Shown here: piece after piece, positions 1-8,858 of the stretch | Numbering within the stretch: the first letter of the stretch is position 1 | Layout: every line of letters starts with the position of its first letter | Source of the DNA: a virus | Reading direction: 5' to 3' (one strand) | DNA: 42,917 nucleotides | IMG/VR virus record: IMGVR_UViG_3300049561_000024 | Location: 1 to 42,917 of that record | Notes under the pieces: model-generated | The model's input: the letters and a program-made list of their open reading frames with translations, nothing else | Told to the model about the DNA's origin: nothing | The model's database searches: none | Position numbers and translations under genes: made by a program

Positions 1-390
1 CCGGCCAACGCTATGCCATTAACGAATGTTACCAATGTATATATATATGCTTCAATTGTATCATATATTTCTACCCAAGTCAAACCATAATCTGTTGATC
101 TGAATATTTTACCATTCGTCCCACTTCCGGCCAACGCTATGCCATTAACGAATGTTACCAATGTATATATATATGTTTCAGCTGTATCATATATTTCTAC
201 CCAAGTCAAACCATAATCTGTTGATCTGAATATTTTACCATTCGTCCCACTTCCGGCCAATGCTATGCCATTAGTAAATGCTGCTAAAGAATTTATATAT
301 GTTTCAGCAGTATCATATATTTCTACCCAAGTCAAACCATAATCTGCTGATCTGAATATTTTATCACCGCCTCCGGCCAACACTATACCG
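1..390 (-). repeat. 126-bp tandem coding repeats (Asp-box units)
   Basis: The word CCGGCCAAYGCTATGCC recurs at 1, 127 and 253, with a diverged copy at 373. The period is 126 bp (42 codons); the last step is 120 bp because two codons are missing. The two left-most copies are nearly identical in DNA, which indicates recent duplication. The array continues past the window edge, so its copy number is unknown. Confidence 0.9.
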
Positions 391-1526
391 CCCATATCAT
401 CCAACAAATTTATTATTTCTTCGTTGTTTATATGTATGCTAATCCGAGTTCCATTATTAATATTTTCTGTATGTATTCTTATCCCATACCAAATAGATTC
501 CAAAATATCATATGATAAATCGCCAACAACAATCATCCCAACTGCTCCGTTGATAATTTTATACAATGTATAATCATAAGTTTGCCCAATATTTAATTGA
601 AATTTGTAATAATTATTTTCATCCACAACATAAAACACCATACCAAATCCTGCATCGCCTGTACCTTGTATTTTACAATAACACACATATCGTTGCCAAT
701 CATATGAATACTGGGTATTGGCTGTTGCCATGTGATATATAGATGCTGATTCTATCGTTGCATTGCCATTATCTATCACAATAGATGTACCATATAACAA
801 TTCCCATTGTAATATATCGTCTTTCACCAAAAATAAATCCAAAAAATCTATGTATGCAATTTCAATTCTTTCGCCGCATGCCCTCGTGAATTTGATTATA
901 TTTTTAATTAATGCCCTGTTAAGATCACCATCATCAACAATTCTTAATGTGCTATAATATTCACCATAAGACGGGCTTCCAGGATTATCTATTATCCACG
1001 AATCACGTCCGTTGTGCAATTCTCCAAATTCATTTTCATCTACTATCCATCTATAATCAAACCAATTCCATATTACGCATCTTGCATTAGTAATCAAAGT
1101 CAATATATCAATCGTTGTTTCTTCTCTACCTCTTTTTTTCCACAACGTTGCAGAAGCAGCAATCAATCTTCGCAGGATAGAATAATCCAAATTATCTGTT
1201 ATATAATCCAATTCAGAAGTCCATCCGACTATCCACTTCAAATATTTTAATGCTTCATCGGGACATTTTGTTATCGACCATAAATTTTTAAGTGCATATA
1301 TATTTTCTTGTGTTTTATTCCAAACTGCTTGTGGTCCTTCAAGAAATCTTTTAACAAATAAAGCCCCTTCCCGTGTGGAATCTGCCTGGCGAATAGTGTA
1401 TAACAAGAAATTATATATGTTCAACGAAAGTGTTTCTTGTGATATTGTTTCGGCGTATCCTATAAATTGTGCCGTTGTTCCACTGGATATAGGATTATTT
1501 GCTAAATCCATTATGCTTTCAACCAT
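1..1526 (-). CDS. Phage tail protein (gpI/TIGR02242-like) with C-terminal Asp-box repeats, partial
   Basis: The ATG at 1526 follows a GGTGAT ribosome site, and the frame stays open to the window edge, so the C-terminus is missing. Residues about 60-130 (KYLKWIVGWTSELDY, then LRRLIAASATLWKKRG) match the phage tail protein I / TIGR02242 pattern of baseplate proteins that anchor fibres next to gpJ. From about residue 385 there are at least four copies of a 42-residue unit, each with an Asp-box (S-T/A-D-Y-G-L-T-W) as in sialidase and BNR beta-propellers. Such repeats usually form a propeller that binds sugar or protein. The gene is last in the baseplate/fibre order, so a host-recognition role is likely (inference). 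The middle part is unassigned. The tail-protein assignment is fairly secure; the propeller ligand is unknown. Confidence 0.8.
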   Translation of the reverse strand, partial: MVESIMDLANNPISSGTTAQFIGYAETISQETLSLNIYNFLLYTIRQADSTREGALFVKRFLEGPQAVWNKTQENIYALKNLWSITKCPDEALKYLKWIVGWTSELDYITDNLDYSILRRLIAASATLWKKRGREETTIDILTLITNARCVIWNWFDYRWIVDENEFGELHNGRDSWIIDNPGSPSYGEYYSTLRIVDDGDLNRALIKNIIKFTRACGERIEIAYIDFLDLFLVKDDILQWELLYGTSIVIDNGNATIESASIYHMATANTQYSYDWQRYVCYCKIQGTGDAGFGMVFYVVDENNYYKFQLNIGQTYDYTLYKIINGAVGMIVVGDLSYDILESIWYGIRIHTENINNGTRISIHINNEEIINLLDDMGGIVLAGGGDKIFRSADYGLTWVEIYDTAETYINSLAAFTNGIALAGSGTNGKIFRSTDYGLTWVEIYDTAETYIYTLVTFVNGIALAGSGTNGKIFRSTDYGLTWVEIYDTIEAYIYTLVTFVNGIALA

Positions 1527-1537
1527 AAATCACCATA

Positions 1538-2587
1538 TTACGGATTAACCGTCAATGTATATAATACTCCTGTTGTTTGTTCTGATGTAACTAATTTCAC
1601 TGTGTCGCTGTCAACCTCCAAAACACTTAAAACCAACAATCCGTTATTGAATGTGTATTTTGTTGGATTTTTTATAGCACTATTATATTTCATAATTTCA
1701 GTAAAAACTACATCGATTCTGTTACTGCTAACAACTACAATTTGTTTTATGGTTGGAATATTTCCAATCGCTAAAAAAGTTTTTGAATTATAATATTCGT
1801 CTATTCTTAAATCATTGATGCTGGTTGGTCCATAGGCGGACACAATAACTTGATATGTAGCTGCGTCGGTCATTTCGGAAGTTATCAAATCAACATACAC
1901 AGGATTATTTACATCGGGCAATAATATTTCACTTATATATGGTGTTACTGCTCCAGGCGTGATAGGAAGGATGCTGTAATAAATAGCATTCGATAAGTTG
2001 CTGTCCTTTTTCATTTTATCATCAAAATATATTCTTAATTTATTGATTTCTAACATATCCGCATATGACACTTTAACAAGATTAACTATTTCGCCATAAA
2101 TATCCGATGTACACAAACTGATGCCACAAATGCAAGTTTCAATTTCTCCCATCCCTAAAAATCTTGGTGTTACTGTGTCATCAGATAACCCTGTATCTGC
2201 GGATTCTGGAAAAATATAACCAATGTATGTCATCGATTTACGTTTCCTAGTACCATATGACGTATTAACTTTACCAGTGCCTGTGGTATTTGTAATGGTA
2301 CCTAACCAATAATTTGTTCCTGCTAATATCCAAGTGGGATCAATAGAATATGTATTCCATTGGTTAGCTACCGTGGTTACTCCCGCGCTATTATGATACA
2401 CACGAACACCAGGTGCACCACCAATATCCGTATACAACGCAAACTTTAAACTTCCAACGGTTGTTGAATAAAATGATACTGATGTTAATTCACCATTATA
2501 AAGTGCTGTCATTTTCATATATGATACAACGTTGGCACCCAAACTACTAGTAGCTGTAATATCCTGACCGATTAATATTGAATCCAC
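1538..2587 (-). CDS. Putative tail fibre protein with Ig-like C-terminus
   Basis: A GTG start at 2587 is chosen because GGAGG lies five bases upstream; an in-frame TTG at 2599 would overlap that site. The first 130 residues look like a beta-sandwich carbohydrate-binding type module (ALYTDIGGAPG, then ILAGTNYWLGTI). The last 65 residues (RIDVVFTEIMKYNSAIKNP and a YTLTVNP ending) resemble bacterial Ig-like domains of the SbsA/Big_5 type. It sits between two other fibre or baseplate genes. Part of its middle region contains a 28-bp sequence repeated exactly at 39306-39333 in another gene. Role in adsorption is inferred from position and fold-like patterns. Confidence 0.6.
   Translation of the reverse strand: MDSILIGQDITATSSLGANVVSYMKMTALYNGELTSVSFYSTTVGSLKFALYTDIGGAPGVRVYHNSAGVTTVANQWNTYSIDPTWILAGTNYWLGTITNTTGTGKVNTSYGTRKRKSMTYIGYIFPESADTGLSDDTVTPRFLGMGEIETCICGISLCTSDIYGEIVNLVKVSYADMLEINKLRIYFDDKMKKDSNLSNAIYYSILPITPGAVTPYISEILLPDVNNPVYVDLITSEMTDAATYQVIVSAYGPTSINDLRIDEYYNSKTFLAIGNIPTIKQIVVVSSNRIDVVFTEIMKYNSAIKNPTKYTFNNGLLVLSVLEVDSDTVKLVTSEQTTGVLYTLTVNP
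2106..2133. repeat. 28-bp exact repeat, copy 1
   Basis: These 28 bases are identical to 39306-39333, and similarity extends about 10 bases further with one indel. The copy lies inside the tail-fibre gene, coding for ICGISLCTS on the minus strand. Confidence 0.85.
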
Positions 2588-2599
2588 AATTACCTCCAA

Positions 2600-3010
2600 T
2601 TAATCCAACATTATCCTAAGACTGCCTGGTGTGAATCTGATTTTATTTCCAGTCACTACAACCAACGGCGTTGGGACGCCTGCTCCGTCATCTATTGTCC
2701 CAATAATAGATGGAGTCCCCATACTATATAACACCCAATATAGTAAAGTTCCCCAATTTTCTGTAGCCTCTGGAAATATTATATCGGTGGCATTAGTTTT
2801 GGTTCCATACACCGCATCGCCCCAATTAACATTATTGTTATCCACAGATACGCGAGCGTATCCGCCACCGGACGGTTCTGTGATATTTGTACCATCATCA
2901 TCTGGCATTGTTAACGATAATCCTATTTCGAGAACAGTATCCAGCAGAGTTGCTCCCACCCCTAACATGGCATCCAATACATTATTTTCCAACAGATTTG
3001 CCAAAGACAT
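2600..3010 (-). CDS. Small tail fibre/baseplate-associated protein
   Basis: This 136-residue protein has the pattern of short phage tail-fibre-linked proteins: an N-terminal helix (LANLLENNVLDAMLG), then GGGYARVSV, a glycine/asparagine strand region, FPEATENWGTLLYWVLY, and a C-terminal GNKIRFTPGSLRIMLD. The SGGGYAR and FP-A-A-T-W-G blocks are typical of this family, which in other phages lies among fibre genes. A GGAGG-type site precedes the ATG at 3010. It follows the gpJ-like gene after 10 bases and immediately precedes the fibre gene, so it is probably translated with them. Precise function is not known. Confidence 0.6.
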   Translation of the reverse strand: MSLANLLENNVLDAMLGVGATLLDTVLEIGLSLTMPDDDGTNITEPSGGGYARVSVDNNNVNWGDAVYGTKTNATDIIFPEATENWGTLLYWVLYSMGTPSIIGTIDDGAGVPTPLVVVTGNKIRFTPGSLRIMLD

Positions 3011-3020
3011 AATAACCTCC

Positions 3021-5174
3021 TTAAGATGGTTGAATTATATTCAAACTCAATGTGCCTAAAATTGGTAATTCTCTAGTTTGCAGTACAATATCTGATACTG
3101 GAGAATTGATCACAACTTTAGTTACACCGCTTATAAACACTTCATGATTGATTCTTGAAAGCGATATTTCATCACCAAAATTCCACATCCACGTTATACC
3201 ATCTTCCTTCAACGCTTCTGGTTGTATTTTCTGTTGTAAAATACCTATGATTGTATTTTCTTCTACATCTCCATATATTGTTATATCCAAATCAATTGAA
3301 GACTGTGTATAATTTGTTGATATGACTTGTTGGTTGGCTACGATGTGCGATGGAATTTGTGGATACACACTTTTATCGCCATTAAAATAAGTTTGTAAAT
3401 CTGTTAATTGTTCTGCGCTGGCATATCCGCCACCTTTAGCCACCACGACCAATTCAATTGTTTTAGGGCCATACCCTTCTTCGACCGCATATGCTCTTCC
3501 AAATGGCTTGGCACCATTAACATCCGTATAAGCAAGTGCAAGATTTACAACATCATCCGGACCAAGTGCAACATCTTTCGTTCTGAGACTTGCAGGTCCG
3601 GCAATCTTGGCCTTTTCCAAACTACTCTCTGAAGCGCCTTGTGCTTCGCCCCATCCGGTTGCTTGTCTTGGATTCCACAATTTATCCACATACGTCAAAC
3701 CAGTTTTATCTACTGTGATCGTATTTGCTCCAACATTACCATTATTATTGGCGCCATAACGATAACTTACAGATATATTGCCAATTCCTAATGGTGGAAT
3801 TTTGCCTGTGCCACCATCACCAAAAACCACAATAACTCTATCATTAGTCGTAAGTTCAATTGTATAATGTTTATCGTTTGATGTGCTTCCGAGAAAATTA
3901 TCAACTCTTATCCATGCTTCGTCATTTACAGCAACTTCATCGCTTCCCATTATAAAATTTTCTTTCGATATGGAAAAACGTTGATTAGGCAATCCCGTGG
4001 AATTTCCAAGTGGATCATCGGTATAACTTTGGCCTTGTGTTGCCAAACGAATAACATATTGTTTCCCTTCGTCCATACGATTATTGATAAATGTCGGTGG
4101 TGTAGGCGATGATACCGAAATTATTCTGTATCGCAGCCAGAAAGCTTCTTGGTTGGATATTATGGTCGGTATCCAATTTTTTGATACCGTATGAGGCAAC
4201 GTATAATCAATATCACCATCTTGTGTAAAATCCATAGTGTTATCTTCTACATCATCGATAATGGTCCAATCAGAGCCAATTGTGTAATCCGTTGCCGTTT
4301 CAGATGGCGATGTTTGCCCAAGTAATCCAATTGTAACTATATTTGTTGTACCATTCCATACACTATATGCATCTTGATATGCTGATGATTCATTAAATGT
4401 AACTCTCACAAGAGTGTTTTGCCTATTTTGTGTGCCTAATAAACTTGTAAGAATTACTTGTAATGATCCACCGCCAATATCTATTACATATGTCGGAGCA
4501 ATTTTTCTCCACAAACCATCATAAAATTCAAATACACCAGATATATTGGCTGCAGGCGTAGTTAAATACGCCGTAAGTTTATCCCACATGACTTGTTTAT
4601 GGCCCCAATATATACAATCCATACTCGCTGGAGTTCCCCATGGCGTCCAATCGTCTGCTGGGGTAATAGGACTATTTGCTTTGGTTGTAAAATCCGTAAA
4701 AACTCCAGCATAACAAGCGTATACAAAACTAAATTGATCAGTTCTTTCAATTTCAAGAGATTCTAAGGATTCAAACATGATCACGGGATTATCGCTGTCG
4801 CGTTTGGTTGCCGATTGTGCCGCTTCGCTTATTATAACAAACGATGATGTGAATATTTTACTGAGTCTGTACACAATATCTGTTTGTGCTGGTGTTGCTG
4901 GACTTAATTGATAGCCTATTAATTTGAACATTTCGCGTACGGTATCTGCCAATTTGGCAGTTGGAAGAGTCGATTCGTTCGCTACCATATCTATCAAAGT
5001 ATTATTGAGGTGACCAACAAGAGCAAAAGCGCGTAAAAGTTGGATCAATGGTTCTTCTTCCAGTTCTTCTGTGAGTTCTGGAACGTAAATGCGTTTATAT
5101 TTTATAAGTTCTTCCAAAATTTCTGGATAATAGAAACCAGAAAAATCAAAATTTGGAATTGTAATTTGTGTCAT
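3021..5174 (-). CDS. Baseplate wedge protein, gpJ/gp47-like
   Basis: 717 residues. The start MTQITIPNFDF at 5174 follows GAGG and clears the previous stop at 5185; longer in-frame starts would overlap that gene. The C-terminal half has the signature of baseplate J-like proteins (VSYRYGANNNGNVGANTITV, then GWGEAQGASESSLEKAK and ASLRTKDVALGPDDVVNLAL). The extended N-terminal half resembles large gp6-type wedge proteins. In contractile tails this protein joins gp25 to the hub and carries the fibre network. Its place right after the gp25-like gene is the standard order. Assignment is secure; the N-terminal region is less clear. Confidence 0.88.
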   Translation of the reverse strand: MTQITIPNFDFSGFYYPEILEELIKYKRIYVPELTEELEEEPLIQLLRAFALVGHLNNTLIDMVANESTLPTAKLADTVREMFKLIGYQLSPATPAQTDIVYRLSKIFTSSFVIISEAAQSATKRDSDNPVIMFESLESLEIERTDQFSFVYACYAGVFTDFTTKANSPITPADDWTPWGTPASMDCIYWGHKQVMWDKLTAYLTTPAANISGVFEFYDGLWRKIAPTYVIDIGGGSLQVILTSLLGTQNRQNTLVRVTFNESSAYQDAYSVWNGTTNIVTIGLLGQTSPSETATDYTIGSDWTIIDDVEDNTMDFTQDGDIDYTLPHTVSKNWIPTIISNQEAFWLRYRIISVSSPTPPTFINNRMDEGKQYVIRLATQGQSYTDDPLGNSTGLPNQRFSISKENFIMGSDEVAVNDEAWIRVDNFLGSTSNDKHYTIELTTNDRVIVVFGDGGTGKIPPLGIGNISVSYRYGANNNGNVGANTITVDKTGLTYVDKLWNPRQATGWGEAQGASESSLEKAKIAGPASLRTKDVALGPDDVVNLALAYTDVNGAKPFGRAYAVEEGYGPKTIELVVVAKGGGYASAEQLTDLQTYFNGDKSVYPQIPSHIVANQQVISTNYTQSSIDLDITIYGDVEENTIIGILQQKIQPEALKEDGITWMWNFGDEISLSRINHEVFISGVTKVVINSPVSDIVLQTRELPILGTLSLNIIQPS

Positions 5175-5184
5175 TGGTAACCTC

Positions 5185-5562
5185 TTAATCGCCACTCGTG
5201 AAAGCGCGTCTGAAAAGTATCTCTTCATCGCTTTCAAGGTTGACATATTTAAATTCGAGTGTCATCGCTTGTTCTGTTGGATCTTCAATCCATTTAATCG
5301 TTTCTTTTTTTAATAAAAAACGCTTTTTAACACGAAATACTTCAAATATATTGTATAATTTTTTTAATATTCGTGCTCTAATTGTTGGATCATTCAAGTC
5401 AAAAATCATATCTTCGCTCAACGTAATATCTTGTTGAAAGGCATTTTCATTTTCACTACTACCAAGAGATATTGTGATAATTTTGGCATCGTTTTCATCG
5501 CCATCAACCAATGCTGCTCCGCCATTTGAACCTATTCCGACTGGTAATTTTAAACCTTTCAT
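5185..5562 (-). CDS. Baseplate wedge protein gp25-like
   Basis: 125 residues. The core DLNDPTIRARILKKLYNIFE followed by charged beta-strands and ending LFRRAFTSGD is the pattern of the gp25/gpW-like lysozyme-related wedge family. In T4 and R-type systems this protein bridges sheath and wedge and starts sheath polymerisation. The N-terminus is glycine-rich and longer than in P2 gpW. It lies between a small tail protein and the gpJ-like protein, as in most myoviruses. Confidence 0.82.
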   Translation of the reverse strand: MKGLKLPVGIGSNGGAALVDGDENDAKIITISLGSSENENAFQQDITLSEDMIFDLNDPTIRARILKKLYNIFEVFRVKKRFLLKKETIKWIEDPTEQAMTLEFKYVNLESDEEILFRRAFTSGD

Positions 5563-5568
5563 GCTACC

Positions 5569-6057
5569 TCACAATATTGGCGTTGGGGCTCCTGGTATTG
5601 GTATTGTGCATATACCGCCTAAATTTTTTGAATGAATTGCAGTAGCTATTGCCGCACACGCAGCGCTCAATTCAAGTTTACTCGAAGTGTTGGCCGCAAA
5701 TACACTTGTTAAGGATGCCGCTATGGTGGTCAGAGTTGTAGGCGGTATTGCCCCTGTGCAAGGGGGCACGGTTGTCCAAACAGTTGGGGCAGCTGTGGCA
5801 ATTATGCCCCAAAACGCAACAATGCCCGTTTGTATCTTGATTGCACCGGCATTTTGAACGCTTATACCCACCATCGCTGCTTTCAATGCCGTAGTAGCCG
5901 CAGCCAACGAATTTGGATTAACTGGTATTCCAGCAACAGATGCACCATAAAAATAAGTTTCCCAAGCGGATGAAAAACGATTAAGCACAACAGTCTCTTG
6001 ATCCGTTGGTATCATATTTTCAAGCCCACTCGCTAATGTTGTTGATAGCATTACCAT
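5569..6057 (-). CDS. Conserved tail/baseplate-associated protein
   Basis: 162 residues, rich in Ala and Thr, largely helical, with a characteristic ending AIHSKNLGGICTIPIPGAPTPI. I recognise this as the kind of short protein often found between spike and gp25 genes in environmental myoviruses, but know no assigned function. The start at 6057 is the first Met; the second (MLSTT, two codons later) is equally possible. The stop is seven bases from the gp25 start. A structural or assembly role is inferred from position only. Confidence 0.5.
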   Translation of the reverse strand: MVMLSTTLASGLENMIPTDQETVVLNRFSSAWETYFYGASVAGIPVNPNSLAAATTALKAAMVGISVQNAGAIKIQTGIVAFWGIIATAAPTVWTTVPPCTGAIPPTTLTTIAASLTSVFAANTSSKLELSAACAAIATAIHSKNLGGICTIPIPGAPTPIL

Positions 6058-6062
6058 ATTAT

Positions 6063-6890
6063 TTACCCATCCGGAAATTTCAAATGTCCGGATGTTATTG
6101 CTGCGTCATATGCCGGTAGTGCTACGGCCGGAGGTCCGCTATTGCCCATGGCTGTTGGATGGACGTGAACATCATATGTCATTTTTACGGAATTATCTAT
6201 ATACGTTTTGAGATTTTCTGCTATCGCGGCCGATACGGCCCCATCGCCGATAGTTGCAACCGTATCCAAATCCTTTTCTGTTATTTCCAACGATGTTCCG
6301 CCATCAATATTTATAATGAATTTTTTACCATCTGTTTGTAAATGAAGAGTGGTTTGTTCCAATAATGTTAATTTGAAACTTCCATCTTTTTCGAATTCCA
6401 AGCGACTAATATCAGCAGGTAATGGAGTTTTACCAATTTGTATAGCGGATTTTTGAAAAGTCATTTGTACAGTCGGATTCTTGGGATCATCATCAAACAT
6501 AAAAATGTGGCCGTGTGGTGTGGCAAAACCTCTTCTTTTTCCATAATTACTTTTGAAATCTGGATGGATTTGTGTTGCCTTATTATTATTTTCTGGTTCG
6601 TCCACCGTGTAATAACGTTTACCTCTCCAATGAGCATCTAAATTATCAATACTCATTTGACCATTTATTTCATCTTCATCCGAAGAAACAGCAACATCCA
6701 ATTCAATTATTTCGCCAATATCTGGCACAGAAAAAACACCCCAATCAAATATAGGATCAATCCACATAGGTAATTCAGTTTCTTCATCGCCAAGAAGAGC
6801 AACGCAAGCCACTTTTATGCGACCTCTTTGCTCATCGTCTTCATTGGCAGTTACAATGGCATCGTGTTTTTCCCATATTACGCTCACCAA
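6063..6890 (-). CDS. Baseplate spike protein, gpV/gp5 OB-fold-like
   Basis: 275 residues. The N-terminal domain (RGRIKVACVALLGDEETELPMWIDP, then GVFSVPDIGEIIELDV) is the OB-fold pattern of phage baseplate assembly protein V and T4 gp5. Positions 100-170 contain TPHGHIFMFDD, as in spike proteins of the VgrG-like group. The C-terminal part has short beta repeats ending in a His/Pro-rich tail (VHVHPTAMG). The protein should cap the tail tube and pierce the envelope. It overlaps the hub gene by seven bases, which suggests coupled translation. No lysozyme domain is visible. Confidence 0.82.
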   Translation of the reverse strand: MVSVIWEKHDAIVTANEDDEQRGRIKVACVALLGDEETELPMWIDPIFDWGVFSVPDIGEIIELDVAVSSDEDEINGQMSIDNLDAHWRGKRYYTVDEPENNNKATQIHPDFKSNYGKRRGFATPHGHIFMFDDDPKNPTVQMTFQKSAIQIGKTPLPADISRLEFEKDGSFKLTLLEQTTLHLQTDGKKFIINIDGGTSLEITEKDLDTVATIGDGAVSAAIAENLKTYIDNSVKMTYDVHVHPTAMGNSGPPAVALPAYDAAITSGHLKFPDG

Positions 6891-8095
6891 GGCACAACCT
6901 TTCTAGCAGCAAAATCTATAGTATAACCTTGATCTTTGGAACATATATGTTTGGCTTTCGTAAAATAATATTTACCACTATACAAATTACTTACGCCTTG
7001 AAGAATGTGCGACTGCCTAGCCCGTATGCTACCGATGCCGATTATTAATCCACGACTCAAAATGAAGTTTTCTCTCATTTTTCTGAACCATTGTTTTGCC
7101 CAAGCATCCACTTCTGCCTGTGTTTTAAACCGGCGATTGGTATTTACATTAAAACTAAAATCATTAAAAAATAATTTTACGTCACTTGCTGTGGTTAATC
7201 CGTCTGTGCCAGTATTATACAACAAATCATCCATGGACACGTCTTCTGTTGCTCCTCCAACGGCGCTTAAATCTGGCGATTTTTCATTTTCTTCTTTAAC
7301 ATTCGTTGTCAGTATAGTTCCAGTCCTAACATCTTTGACGGATACTTCGATTTCCGTGAATGTCCCATTAATCAAGAATTCTGGCTGAAATGATAACAGC
7401 GTGCTATCGTCTTGCTGGTTGTAAATAAATGTGTATTGTTTTTCTTGTAATTTTTCTAAATTATTTGGATCTTTGAAGTGCAAAGTCCATTTTCCTTTAT
7501 CGTCACCATCGACCCAAAACACGAATCCAGTAAGATTCGCTAAACCATTAACAAATTCATAATCAGATTGCCCAGGACGTTGAATAAAATTACTGGGAGA
7601 ATCTGACGTGGCATCTATGTCGAATTCAAATCCATAATCTGATGCCCTATTGTATACAGCATCAGAAAACAACGAATCTTTAAAAACCCTGCCACCTTTA
7701 CCTTTTTTTTTCTTTGGTTTGGCCGGTTCATTATCCATCATAAAAACATCTTTTGAATATGCGGCGACTTGAACCGTGGGCATACCGGATTGTGGAAAAT
7801 TCGGTACTTGTTTTCTGATTACTCCCCTACCAATGAATTCTTGTTCCGAACCATAACCCATCCACAAAGCAATTTCATTGCCTGGTTGTAACACCTTCGC
7901 ATTGCTTACAATAAAATCTGGATTGATAGCACGAATGTGCATAACATCTGCCATGCCATCGGCACTTTCATATTCAACGGATTCCACCAACTCCATAACG
8001 TTTGAATCTAATGGTTGTCCTTCTATCTCCATATTGAATGTTGGAGCCATGAAATCAACTTCACCTATGGTAGGCATTGCCATTGTATCATCCAA
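6884..8095 (-). CDS. Baseplate hub protein, gpD/gp27-like (late control D family)
   Basis: 403 residues. The region YESADGMADVMHIRAIN, then LWMGYGSEQEFIGRGVI and IQRPGQSDYEFVNGLANLTGFVFWVD, is the hallmark of phage late control gene D proteins, which form the trimeric hub matching the tube hexamer to the spike trimer. A Lys-rich loop (KPKKKKGKG) at about 128-137 is an odd insertion. It overlaps both neighbours by a few bases, giving a tightly coupled hub cassette: LysM protein, hub, spike. Confidence 0.85.
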   Translation of the reverse strand: MDDTMAMPTIGEVDFMAPTFNMEIEGQPLDSNVMELVESVEYESADGMADVMHIRAINPDFIVSNAKVLQPGNEIALWMGYGSEQEFIGRGVIRKQVPNFPQSGMPTVQVAAYSKDVFMMDNEPAKPKKKKGKGGRVFKDSLFSDAVYNRASDYGFEFDIDATSDSPSNFIQRPGQSDYEFVNGLANLTGFVFWVDGDDKGKWTLHFKDPNNLEKLQEKQYTFIYNQQDDSTLLSFQPEFLINGTFTEIEVSVKDVRTGTILTTNVKEENEKSPDLSAVGGATEDVSMDDLLYNTGTDGLTTASDVKLFFNDFSFNVNTNRRFKTQAEVDAWAKQWFRKMRENFILSRGLIIGIGSIRARQSHILQGVSNLYSGKYYFTKAKHICSKDQGYTIDFAARKVVPW

Positions 8096-8858
8096 TTAAA
8101 ACGTGACTCGTGTGAGTTACGTTGTGTCTCGTGAAAATACTTTCACGAAGTAGTTTTTGTGGTGTTGATTTTTTCCCTAACATAGTTATAAATGCGATGC
8201 TGGTTGGTTGTGCCTTTTCTTTTCGAATGGCTTCCACACTCGGAAGTCTTATCGTATCGCCAACTTGTATATTGGATATTGTTGGATGCCTATTGCGTAT
8301 AGTAACGCCTAACATGGGATTATTATATTCTCTCCATGCTATTAACTCATAATAATCTCTCACCACGGCACGGTGATATCTAGTTTCAAACAACGCGCCA
8401 CCAGTAAGAGAAAACGGCGCGTAAGCTCTTAGGTTGATGGTAAGGCTTAATCCTCTGATGCTACCCATTATTGTTGGGTCTTCATATTGTATATCAGATA
8501 GGCCATCAATTATACAGTCCATCATCGCCCAACCTTGGCCTACCCAAAATGTTAAAATAGGTGGTTTGTTACCGTATAAAACATCAGGTTTTGCCCAAGA
8601 TTTAAGCAATTCAAAATCTGTTTCTGTGGTGCCTGTAAATGCATCATAATCGTGCATTACGATGCGAAACGAAAGAGTGTCAGCACTTTGATTTAAAAAT
8701 TGAACTATTTCCTTGGTTCTACTTAATGCCGTGTGCGTAGCATAATTTGGTTTTATATTCATGGTTAAATTCACCGGAGCAAATCTACCTTGCATGATCT
8801 GCTTGGTTGTTTGATTTTGTAAAAACCATGATTTCAAACTGAGGAATGGTATATTCAT
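8088..8858 (-). CDS. Baseplate hub/tail tube initiator with LysM-type C-terminus
   Basis: 256 residues. The C-terminal third (YYELIAWREYNNPMLGVTIR, then IQVGDTIRLPSVEAI) has a LysM-type pattern seen in XkdP/gp53-like baseplate proteins that sit just after the tape measure. The N-terminal part (FAPVNLTMNIKPNY, then TLSFRIVMHDY) resembles the tube-like fold of these adaptors. Its start overlaps the tape-measure stop by four bases and its stop overlaps the hub start by eight. The likely role is joining tube, hub and wedges. Confidence 0.72.
   Translation of the reverse strand: MNIPFLSLKSWFLQNQTTKQIMQGRFAPVNLTMNIKPNYATHTALSRTKEIVQFLNQSADTLSFRIVMHDYDAFTGTTETDFELLKSWAKPDVLYGNKPPILTFWVGQGWAMMDCIIDGLSDIQYEDPTIMGSIRGLSLTINLRAYAPFSLTGGALFETRYHRAVVRDYYELIAWREYNNPMLGVTIRNRHPTISNIQVGDTIRLPSVEAIRKEKAQPTSIAFITMLGKKSTPQKLLRESIFTRHNVTHTSHVLIG

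Noticed and set aside
1602-1793. 63-residue plus-strand hydrophobic frame
   Set aside because: Antisense to the tail-fibre gene without ribosome site.
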